Source of the DNA: CAG-390 sp045531455
GTDB taxonomy: Bacteria > Bacillota > Clostridia > Oscillospirales > CAG-272
NCBI GenBank assembly: GCA_045531455.1
Contig: JAZSEA010000048.1
Coordinates: 1-23,692 of the forward strand
DNA: 23,692 nt
Direction: 5' to 3'
Notes under the pieces: model-generated
What the model saw: the letters and a program-made list of their open reading frames with translations, nothing else
The model's database searches: none
Told to the model about the DNA's origin: nothing
Position numbers and translations under genes: made by a program
Shown here: positions 13,710 through 20,278 of the stretch, in pieces
How positions within the stretch are numbered: the stretch's first letter is position 1
Layout of the letters: every line of letters begins with the position of its first letter

Positions 13710-15047
13710 ATGAAAAAAATACATATTCTGATCTATGGCATCTACCTTGTGATCCTGACGCTTTGCGCGAATGCTTTTCCGATCCTGTCGAAAAATCTCG
13801 CGTTTTTATGGCTCTTTATACCGATCTTTACCGTGCTTAACCTCTTTGCGGGTATTTTTTCGATCAAAACAAAGAGCCTGCGCCTTCGGATCTGTCATCA
13901 CGGCGCGATAACGCTCGCGATCTTTCTGCCGAGCGCGTGTGTCTCCGTGATCCACCATATCATTCTCGCGTTCCGACTCATTCCGAGCGATCATATGACC
14001 TGGATCTGGAATGCCCTCTTCTGCTTCACCGTTTACCTCATCATTTTCTGGAACGGCATAATCTGCGTCTATCTGACCTCGGTTCAGCTCGGCGTAAAGC
14101 AGAGGATGATCGGCCTCATCTGCGGAATGATACCCGTGGCGAACCTCTTTTGCCTTATTTCCATCATTGAAACGACTCTTCGCGAGGTGGATTCCGACCT
14201 CAGACGCGAGCAGCTCAACAGCACGCGACTGCATCTTCGCCTCTGCGAGACGAAATACCCGATCCTGCTCGTCCACGGAGTCTGCTTCCGCGACAGCAAG
14301 ATCCTCAGCTATTGGGGCAGGATTCCGCGCGAGCTTGAGGCTCACGGCGCGAAGATCTATTACGGAAACCACCGCTCTGCCGCCTCGATCGCGGTCTGTG
14401 CGGAGGAGCTTTCGGCTCGAATCAAGCAGATCCTCGCCGAAACGGGCGCGGAAAAGGTCAATATCATCGCCCACTCGAAGGGCGGACTTGACTGCCGTTA
14501 TGCGATCTCGAAGCTCGGTATGGGACCCTACGTAGCGTCATTTACTACGATAAACTCGCCGCACAAGGGCTGCCGCTACGCCGACGTCCTTCTGACCGTA
14601 CTTCCCTCGCGCTTCAAAAACAAGGTCTCGCGCATCTACAACCGCGCAATGCGCCATCTCGGCGACATCGACCCCGACTTTCTTACCGCGATGTGCAACC
14701 TCAGCGCGTCATTTTGCGAGAAATTCAACGAGGAAATGGACGACTCCGAGGAAAAATTCGGCATCTACCGCCGAAGCGTCGGCTCGGTCATGGCATCCGC
14801 GCGTGCCGAGAGCTTCCCGCTGAGTCTTTTCTACCATATCGTCAATGAATTTGACGGACCGAACGACGGTCTCGTTTGCGAGGATTCATTCGCTTTCGGC
14901 GAGGATTTCGTCCTGCTCAAGCCTAAGGGCAAAAAGGGCATCTCGCATATGGACGTCATCGACCTTGCGCGCCGCGACCTGCGCGATTTCGACGTCCGCG
15001 AGTTTTACGTCGAGATGGTGAACGATCTGAAAAAGAGAGGATTTTGA
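13710..15047 (+). CDS. Membrane-anchored lipase-like alpha/beta hydrolase
   Basis: The 445-residue protein joins about five predicted membrane helices (roughly 5-24, 31-51, 65-90, 100-126, 132-155) to a lipase-like alpha/beta hydrolase. YPILLVHG (183-190) is the oxyanion strand. AHSKGG (254-259) is the nucleophile elbow with Ser256, D387 in NDGLV is the likely acid and H413 in SHMDVID the base. Triacylglycerol lipases and related esterases share this order. The membrane part suggests action on lipids or another hydrophobic ester at the membrane. GAGGTGAT precedes the ATG, and the gene is second in an operon after the HAD phosphatase. Its last 27 codons are duplicated in inverted orientation at 488-571. 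Confidence 0.82.
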   Translation: MKKIHILIYGIYLVILTLCANAFPILSKNLAFLWLFIPIFTVLNLFAGIFSIKTKSLRLRICHHGAITLAIFLPSACVSVIHHIILAFRLIPSDHMTWIWNALFCFTVYLIIFWNGIICVYLTSVQLGVKQRMIGLICGMIPVANLFCLISIIETTLREVDSDLRREQLNSTRLHLRLCETKYPILLVHGVCFRDSKILSYWGRIPRELEAHGAKIYYGNHRSAASIAVCAEELSARIKQILAETGAEKVNIIAHSKGGLDCRYAISKLGMGPYVASFTTINSPHKGCRYADVLLTVLPSRFKNKVSRIYNRAMRHLGDIDPDFLTAMCNLSASFCEKFNEEMDDSEEKFGIYRRSVGSVMASARAESFPLSLFYHIVNEFDGPNDGLVCEDSFAFGEDFVLLKPKGKKGISHMDVIDLARRDLRDFDVREFYVEMVNDLKKRGF

Positions 15048-15212
15048 TGGCGGAGCTGTCCCGCTTTGTGAGAGTTAATATTGCCTTCGGCAAGTAAAGA
15101 TCGCGCAAGGCGCGAGTTAAGATCGGCTTGCGCCGAGTTAAGATTCGCCAAAGGCGAAGTTTAAGGTAAATTTCCGTCGCTAAAGCTCGGAAATTTTCGA
15201 TTATTAATCAAT
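14970..15212 (+). repeat. 243-bp inverted duplicate (copy A), with short-hairpin array
   Basis: This copy is the intact context: hydrolase 3' end, stop, a GGCGGAGCTGTCCCGC hairpin, the four-unit GTTAAGAT short-hairpin array (15070-15165) and the AAGGTAAATTTCC hairpin (15172-15200). Its partner is 323-565. Near identity over coding and non-coding parts indicates a recent duplication or ongoing gene conversion. Confidence 0.9.
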
Positions 15213-15261
15213 GGTATGGGACGGTAAGGGTTATCCAATATGTGTCCTGATTCAAGAAATA

Positions 15262-15302
15262 TCTCTCCCTCCACCGTCGCTTGACGACGGTGGAGGGAGA
15301 GA
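15262..15302. repeat. Perfect 18-bp inverted repeat
   Basis: The arms at 15262-15279 and 15285-15302 (TCTCTCCCTCCACCGTCG and its complement) are perfect around a 5-base loop. The CCACCGTCG end resembles hairpins in the 3475-3905 elements. No T-run follows. It sits between the AAATTTCC hairpin and an anchor module. Confidence 0.7.
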
Positions 15303-15328
15303 CAAATATGCTAATGATCCCACTTTGC

Positions 15329-15545
15329 TCGAAATACCGTTGAGATATTTAGAATGCTGAATAATAAAGTTCGCACACTCAAACTTCCCCCGCCCTGTTT
15401 AAGGGAGGGGGAGCGAGGGGGTGGGTCCCGTGCGGCTCTGACGGTTTTCTGTAGGAAAACGGCGGTGTTCAGCCGCCGAGACAGAGTCGCGGCTTGCCGA
15501 AGGCAAGCGGTTTGAACATATACAAAATTACAGGATACCGTCCTT
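15329..15545 (+). repeat. Anchor module plus chimeric partial structured repeat (L4)
   Basis: An anchor (GAATGCTGAATAATAAAGTT, then CGCACACTC) is followed by a GGGAGGGGGAGCGAGGG segment matching the first hairpin and linker of L1/L2. The sequence then switches to a hairpin block (CTCTGACGG...CAGAG, CTTGCCGAAGGCAAG) that resembles the inserted block in L3. After that come fragments ATACAAAATTACAGGATA and GGGCGCGATTTA of the usual linkers. It therefore looks like a rearranged or truncated copy. It ends about 40 bp before the next gene. Confidence 0.65.
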
Positions 15546-15584
15546 GGGCAGATATGGGCGCGATTTATTCGGAAAGGAGACACA

Positions 15585-16907
15585 ATGACCGCGATTATTT
15601 ATGATTCGAAAACATGGAGCACTTACGTTTCGCCGATTTTTGCTATAAATAACAAGAAGAGCGAGGTCGTTGTCTTCAATTCCGACCGCAGCGGCGTCAA
15701 AAGGGTGAATCGCTGGACGAACGCATACCTTCTTTCCGCGGACGATTTTACCTGCCGGAGCGGAAAATGGCGCGGGTACGATTGGGTTGTTGAAAACGAA
15801 AAGCTTTTTCGAGCTATGAAGTACCGCAAAACCGCCTCTCTCGCGGACTTCCCCGAGTTTCGGGACTACGCCGAGGAGATCATTCTTCCCGAATGGTTTG
15901 AGATCACCGATGACGCTTCGATGTCCGTTTTTATGGAGACGGCGGGCATCTTTCACGATGCCGAAGTGAAGTCGGTCGAGCGCGAGGGCGACACCGTGAC
16001 CGCGCGCATCAAATCGGACTTCGACTGCTATTTCAATATGAAATTCCTCGAAATTGACGGGGACTGCAATTTTGAAAATCATCTTGCGATAGACACCGCA
16101 GAGATCGAGCTCAAGGATGGATATTATTACTTTCTTGCTGACAATTACAACGGCAAGTGCAGCGAGATCAAATGCAAAAAGATCCTTTGGAACCTCGACA
16201 TCATTACCAAGCCCTATCTGCGCCTTCACCGCAATTATCCCGATATTTCCGCGCTATGCGAGGATATTATCGATGAAGAGCCCTGCGCGAGGATCGAGGA
16301 CGGCAAAATGATCGTCGAGACCGAGCTCGGAGTCCTTTCGGTTGAATCCAAATACGACGGATATGCCGTTTATTTCAACGGCAAGCTCGAAGCCGAAACC
16401 GTGGAAGATCAGGATATTTACGATCTGCTTGTTGATGATTATATCTACGGCGTAGGCGAGATGCCCGAGGTGCTGTGGGAATTTGCGCACGGGCGGATGT
16501 TTTCCCTGCTATGCGGGCTGAAGCACATCCTGTTTTCAGCGTTTTTCCTATCCTTTTGTATATTGCTTATAGCAACAGCCGAAAGCTTTGGACAGGTGAT
16601 CATACCTGTAATGCTTTGCAGTATAGCCTTCTGGGTGTTCGTTATGATCCTGATCGGCGTACTTCAGGAAAAAATCGAATATAAAATATATAAGGGCTCG
16701 GTTTCGATATCGAGAATCGGCGGGATCAGCGGATATCCCTTCAAGACCATAGACAAGGTCGAGCTGAAACGCTCGCGCATATTCAAAAACCGCGGTACGG
16801 TAATCTTTACCGTGGACGGTAAAAAGCATTATCTGCGTTTCGTCATCGGCGCCGACGAGGCTTACGGGATCATCCGCGAGAGGATGGACGAAAATAATCA
16901 GCCGTAG
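15585..16907 (+). CDS. Membrane protein with C-terminal PH-like domain, unknown function
   Basis: I do not recognise this 440-residue protein as a whole. Residues 1-300 are soluble and rich in Asp, Glu and aromatics. A stretch near 120-150 (GIFHDAEVKSVEREGDT) begins a beta-rich module of a kind seen in uncharacterised Bacillota proteins. Two membrane helices follow at about 308-333 and 337-358. Residues 362-432 (EYKIYKGSVSISRIGGI, then KTIDKVELKRSRIF) have the strand pattern of bacterial PH-like domains. GGAAAGGAG lies upstream of the ATG. The last codons and the stop lie inside the first hairpin of an adjoining array (16899-16911), so the repeat has supplied the gene end. Apparently a single-gene unit without a clear promoter. 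Confidence 0.8.
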   Translation: MTAIIYDSKTWSTYVSPIFAINNKKSEVVVFNSDRSGVKRVNRWTNAYLLSADDFTCRSGKWRGYDWVVENEKLFRAMKYRKTASLADFPEFRDYAEEIILPEWFEITDDASMSVFMETAGIFHDAEVKSVEREGDTVTARIKSDFDCYFNMKFLEIDGDCNFENHLAIDTAEIELKDGYYYFLADNYNGKCSEIKCKKILWNLDIITKPYLRLHRNYPDISALCEDIIDEEPCARIEDGKMIVETELGVLSVESKYDGYAVYFNGKLEAETVEDQDIYDLLVDDYIYGVGEMPEVLWEFAHGRMFSLLCGLKHILFSAFFLSFCILLIATAESFGQVIIPVMLCSIAFWVFVMILIGVLQEKIEYKIYKGSVSISRIGGISGYPFKTIDKVELKRSRIFKNRGTVIFTVDGKKHYLRFVIGADEAYGIIRERMDENNQP

Positions 16908-17001
16908 GCTGATCATCGCGGCGAAGCCGCGTATATCATCAACGCAAAGCGTTGTATATCATCAGCTAAATGCTGTATATCATCAATGCGAAGCGTTGTA
17001 T
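16899..17001. repeat. Short-hairpin array, TATATCATC spacer (five units)
   Basis: Self-complementary units CAGCCGTAGGCTG, CGCGGCGAAGCCGCG, AACGCAAAGCGTT, CAGCTAAATGCTG and AATGCGAAGCGTT are separated by TATATCATC (first spacer ATCAT). The array overlaps the end of the preceding gene and leads into the structured repeat L2. It is the counterpart of the GTTAAGAT arrays but with a different spacer. Confidence 0.82.
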
Positions 17002-17009
17002 CGGAAACG

Positions 17010-17392
17010 GGGTTCAGAAAGCTGAGCAAAGAAGTTCGAGCACTCTAAACTCCTCCCTCCGGTTTACGGAGGGAGGGCGGGAGGGAGGTCCCTATTTGCA
17101 GATACAAAATTATACGGATATCGGCAAATACTCTGTGCGGGCGCAAAATTACCTGTTTATGCCCGCAGGAAGCACGAACACTCTATAGCCATTCCGCGCC
17201 CAAAGGGCGCGGAGGGTGACAGAGTGCGATGCTTCCCTACCTTCGGGAAGCATCGACTCTGCCCAAAATCGAGAAGCAGAGCTTCACGATTTTGAAGCGC
17301 AGAAGCGAGACCTTAAGGTCTCGCATTAAGACGAGACGCTGTCTCGAGCTCTGCGAACTTTTGAAAAAGTTCGATCAAAACTTTACCTCTTT
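17010..17392 (+). repeat. Long structured repeat, copy L2
   Basis: Near full-length match to L1 with the same linker sequences. Its stems differ by compensating changes: CGATGCTT/AAGCATCG, AAAATCG/CGATTTT, GCGAGACC/GGTCTCGC, CGAGAC/GTCTCG and CGAACTTT/AAAGTTCG, against the L1 counterparts CAATACTT, AAAATTC, GCGAAAGC, CGAGGC and CAAGTTTT. The copy ends about 114 bp before mnmG. No promoter or reading frame is evident. Confidence 0.85.
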
Positions 17393-17403
17393 GTAAAAAA
17401 ATA

Positions 17404-17464
17404 CAAATTTCCGAGCAACGCGAGGAAATTATCCTTCAACTAGCAACTAGCAACTAGCAACTTT
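17404..17464. repeat. AAATTTCC hairpin plus heptanucleotide repeat, CAACTAG type
   Basis: AAATTTCCGAGC...GAGGAAATT is followed by ATCCTT and then three CAACTAG units and a degenerate CAACTTT (17437-17464). On the minus strand this is the heptamer-then-GAAGGATAATTTCC order seen elsewhere. It lies directly upstream of the mnmG leader. Confidence 0.8.
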
Positions 17465-17505
17465 TAACTCCGAAATCAACTCATTTATATATATAAGGAA
17501 ACAAA

Positions 17506-19374
17506 ATGAAACTCAAAACAAAAATCGCCGTCGTCGGCGGTGGGCACGCGGGTGTCGAGGCGGCTCTCGCATCAGCGCGCCTCGGAATCGAGACCACTCT
17601 CTTCTCTCTCTCCCTCGATTCCCTTGGAAATATGCCCTGCAATCCCTCGATCGGCGGCACGGCTAAGGGTCATCTCGTCTATGAGATCGACGCCCTCGGA
17701 GGCGAAATGGGCCGCGCGGCTGACAAGGTCACGCTCCAATCTCGCACTCTGAACCTCGGCAAGGGCGCGGCTGTCCATTCCAAGCGAATTCAAGCCGATC
17801 GCCGCAAATATCAGGAGATTATCAAGCACACGCTGGAAAAAACTCCCAATCTGCGCCTCCTCCAAGCCGAAATCACCGAAATTGTCACCGAAGATACCGA
17901 AAACGGCAAGCGCGTCGTAGGTGTCCGCACCTCTTACGGTGAGGAATACGAATGCGAAAAGGTCATTCTCGCCACGGGAACCTATCTCGACAGCAAGATC
18001 TTCGTCGGAAACCGTGCTATTCCCGCGGGTCCCGACGGTCTTATCCCTGCTTGCGCTCTCACAAGATCCCTCGCCGATGCGGGTCTTTCTATCCGTCGGT
18101 TCAAGACCGGCACTCCGCCCCGAATCCTCCGCTCGTCCGTCGATTTTTCGCTGCTCGAGGAGCAGAAGGGTGAGGACGACATCATCCCCTTCTCTGCCGA
18201 CACCGACGAGGAATCCATGCGCGGGATGTCTCAGATCTCCTGTCACATCGTTTACACCAACCTTGAAACACACCGTGTAATAATGGAAAATATTGGTAGG
18301 TCTGCAATGTATTCGGGTATGATCAGCGGCGTCGGACCTCGCTATTGCCCCTCGATCGAGGACAAGATCATGCGTTTTGCCGACAAGGAGCGTCATCAGC
18401 TCTTCCTCGAGCCTATGGGCGAGAACAACGAGGAGCTATATCTCCAGGGTTTCTCCACTTCCCTGCCCCCCGACGTACAGGACCGTATGCTCCGTACTCT
18501 CCCCGGCTTCAAGGATGCCGTTATCACGCGCTACGCATACGCGATCGAATATGATTGCGCTGATCCGACCGATCTTTACCCCACGCTTGAGCACAAAAAG
18601 GTCTCGGGACTCTACGGTGCGGGTCAGTTCAACGGTACTTCGGGCTACGAAGAAGCCGCCGCACAGGGTCTCATCGCGGGAATCAATGCCGCGCTTGCTC
18701 TCAAAGGCGAAGAACCCTTGATCCTCAAGCGTTTTGACGGCTATATCGGCACTCTGATCGACGACCTCGTGACCAAAGGCACTAATGAGCCCTACAGAAT
18801 GATGACTTCGCGCTCAGAATACCGTCTTCTCCACCGTCAGGACAATGCCGATGCACGTCTGACTCCATACGGCAGACATGTTGGCTTGATATCGGATGAC
18901 AGATTTGAGAGATTTTCACAGCGTCAGCAGATGATTGCAGATGAAAAAGCGAGAATAGAACAAGTGTTCGCAAAACCAAGTGATGCTTCTTCCCTGCCCG
19001 AGGGTGTCGTTATTCCCGCACACGGCGCATCTGTGGCTGATCTCCTCCGCAGACCCGAGATTCTCTATGACGACACCGCCGCAATCGATAAAAACCGCCC
19101 CGCACTTCCCCGTTCCGTAATCAGAACGGTTCAATATGACGTAAAATATGCCGGTTATCTCAGAAGACAGACCGCTGAGATCAACCGCCAAGCGCGGCTT
19201 GAAGAATTCAGACTCCCCGAGGACATTGATTACACTACCGTCGGCGGACTTCGTATCGAAGCTGTACAAAAGCTTTCGAAGACCAGACCCGTCACGCTTG
19301 GGCAGGCATCGAGGATCAGCGGCGTCTCGCCTGCCGATATTTCCGTTCTTCTGATCCGACTTGGCTTGAAATGA
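17506..19374 (+). CDS. mnmG: tRNA uridine 5-carboxymethylaminomethyl modification enzyme MnmG
   Basis: The 622-residue FAD protein works with MnmE to modify the wobble uridine U34 of several tRNAs. The FAD-binding loop VVGGGHAGVEAA is at residues 9-20. The conserved CNPSIGGTAKGHLVYEIDAL stretch (46-65) includes the family Cys46. TGTYLDSKIFVG, KTGTPPRI and LYGAGQFNGTSGYEEAAAQG follow in the family order. The C-terminal tRNA-binding part has YDVKYAGYLRRQ and ends in the usual short helical domain. Length is normal. AAGGAA precedes the ATG. The next gene, rsmG, begins eight bases after the stop. mnmE, the usual upstream partner, is not present here. A stretch near 18870-18990 is more AT-rich than the rest of the gene. 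Confidence 0.97.
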   Translation: MKLKTKIAVVGGGHAGVEAALASARLGIETTLFSLSLDSLGNMPCNPSIGGTAKGHLVYEIDALGGEMGRAADKVTLQSRTLNLGKGAAVHSKRIQADRRKYQEIIKHTLEKTPNLRLLQAEITEIVTEDTENGKRVVGVRTSYGEEYECEKVILATGTYLDSKIFVGNRAIPAGPDGLIPACALTRSLADAGLSIRRFKTGTPPRILRSSVDFSLLEEQKGEDDIIPFSADTDEESMRGMSQISCHIVYTNLETHRVIMENIGRSAMYSGMISGVGPRYCPSIEDKIMRFADKERHQLFLEPMGENNEELYLQGFSTSLPPDVQDRMLRTLPGFKDAVITRYAYAIEYDCADPTDLYPTLEHKKVSGLYGAGQFNGTSGYEEAAAQGLIAGINAALALKGEEPLILKRFDGYIGTLIDDLVTKGTNEPYRMMTSRSEYRLLHRQDNADARLTPYGRHVGLISDDRFERFSQRQQMIADEKARIEQVFAKPSDASSLPEGVVIPAHGASVADLLRRPEILYDDTAAIDKNRPALPRSVIRTVQYDVKYAGYLRRQTAEINRQARLEEFRLPEDIDYTTVGGLRIEAVQKLSKTRPVTLGQASRISGVSPADISVLLIRLGLK

Positions 19375-19382
19375 GGTAAATT

Positions 19383-20126
19383 ATGACCGAAACTTATAAT
19401 TATTCCGCATACCCCTCTGTTTTAAAGGAAGTTCTCAAGAATAACGATCTTGACGCATTTTGTACAGACGAAATTTGCTCAAAGCTTTCCGATTTCTGCA
19501 AATATCTCCTTGAACAGAACGAATTGTTCAATCTTACTGCCATAAAAACTCCCGAATCTGCCGCTTTACTTCATTTTGCCGATTCTTTAACTCTTTCGGA
19601 GTATCTACCCGAGGGCGTAAGCATACTCGATATCGGATCAGGCGCAGGCTTTCCTGCGATACCGATCGCTATTGCGAGACCCGACGTTCAGGTAACAGCA
19701 CTCGATTCCACTCAAAAACGAGTTGATTTTATCAACCGTTCCGCGCAAATGCTTGGGCTCACTAATATCAAAGCCGTTTGCCGCCGTGCAGAAGACGTAA
19801 CCGGCAAGGATTTCAAGGAAATGTTCGATATTGTCACCGCAAGAGCTGTTGCGAGTTATCCGATTCTGCTTGAGCTTGCATTACCCGCAGTTAAGATCGG
19901 AGGCAGCTTCGTAGCAATGAAATCAAAGGATGTTTCACGTGAAACATCGGGCATTGATAAGGTATCGAAGATGCTTTCGATCGGTAAACCTGATTTCAAC
20001 TATTCAAAGCTTGAAAGCAATAATGAAGTTTTTGAAAGATGCATTGTTACCCTCAAGAAGAACGCATCAACTCCACCGAAATATCCGAGGGCGTTTGCTC
20101 AGATCAAAAAGAAGCCTTTGTTTTGA
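19383..20126 (+). CDS. rsmG: 16S rRNA (guanine-527 N7) methyltransferase RsmG
   Basis: The 247-residue enzyme methylates N7 of G527 (E. coli numbering) in 16S rRNA with S-adenosylmethionine. The SAM-binding motif ILDIGSGAGFPAIPIAIARP spans 81-100, preceded by HFADSL (64-69). Later come LDSTQKRVDFI, containing the acidic residue expected to hold the SAM ribose, and a conserved ARAVA segment. GAGGT lies five bases before the ATG, and the gene is coupled to mnmG. A parS site is embedded in the reading frame (19931-19946, encoding DVSRET), and the transcript ends in a hairpin that contains a second parS. Base composition is more AT-rich than in the flanking mnmG 5' part and parB. Confidence 0.96.
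   Translation: MTETYNYSAYPSVLKEVLKNNDLDAFCTDEICSKLSDFCKYLLEQNELFNLTAIKTPESAALLHFADSLTLSEYLPEGVSILDIGSGAGFPAIPIAIARPDVQVTALDSTQKRVDFINRSAQMLGLTNIKAVCRRAEDVTGKDFKEMFDIVTARAVASYPILLELALPAVKIGGSFVAMKSKDVSRETSGIDKVSKMLSIGKPDFNYSKLESNNEVFERCIVTLKKNASTPPKYPRAFAQIKKKPLF
19931..19946. promoter_or_regulatory. parS: parS site 1 (inside rsmG)
   Basis: The 16-bp palindrome TGTTTCACGTGAAACA is identical to the ParB/Spo0J binding consensus of Bacillus and relatives. It should load ParB clamps that spread along the chromosome for segregation and SMC loading. It lies within the rsmG coding frame. Confidence 0.95.
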
Positions 20127-20130
20127 TTAC

Positions 20131-20170
20131 AAGCACCTATGTTTCACGTGAAACGTAGGTGCTTTGTTTC
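20131..20170 (+). terminator. rsmG terminator containing parS site 2
   Basis: A 34-base palindrome (arms 20131-20147 and 20148-20164) pairs over 17 bp with one T-G position and is followed by TTGTTT. Its centre (20140-20155) is TGTTTCACGTGAAACG, a parS with one mismatch in the last base. The DNA site and the RNA hairpin are thus the same sequence. The T-run is interrupted, so efficiency as a terminator is uncertain. Confidence 0.7.
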
Positions 20171-20180
20171 ACGTGAAACA
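20165..20180. promoter_or_regulatory. parS: parS site 3 (upstream of parA)
   Basis: A perfect TGTTTCACGTGAAACA lies 25 bp centre to centre from parS 2 and about 39 bp before the parA -35 element. Two sites so close to the parAB promoter could let ParB affect its own operon. Confidence 0.95.
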
Positions 20181-20218
20181 TCCCAAATTGTAAATTTTGT
20201 GTAATTAACAATATTGTC

Positions 20219-20247
20219 TTGAATTATACGCGAAATAGTGGTATAAT
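20219..20247 (+). promoter_or_regulatory. Promoter of parAB
   Basis: TTGAAT (20219-20224) and a perfect TATAAT (20242-20247) have a 17-bp spacer. The expected start near 20254 places the GGAGG and the GTG start codon just downstream, and rules out start codons further upstream. Confidence 0.8.
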
Positions 20248-20278
20248 TATTATAAATACAACACGGAGGCTGACCAAA

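Noticed and set aside
17440..17505. Promoter for mnmG in the TATATATA stretch.
   Set aside because: TATATA near 17488 is present, but no acceptable -35 element lies at the right distance.
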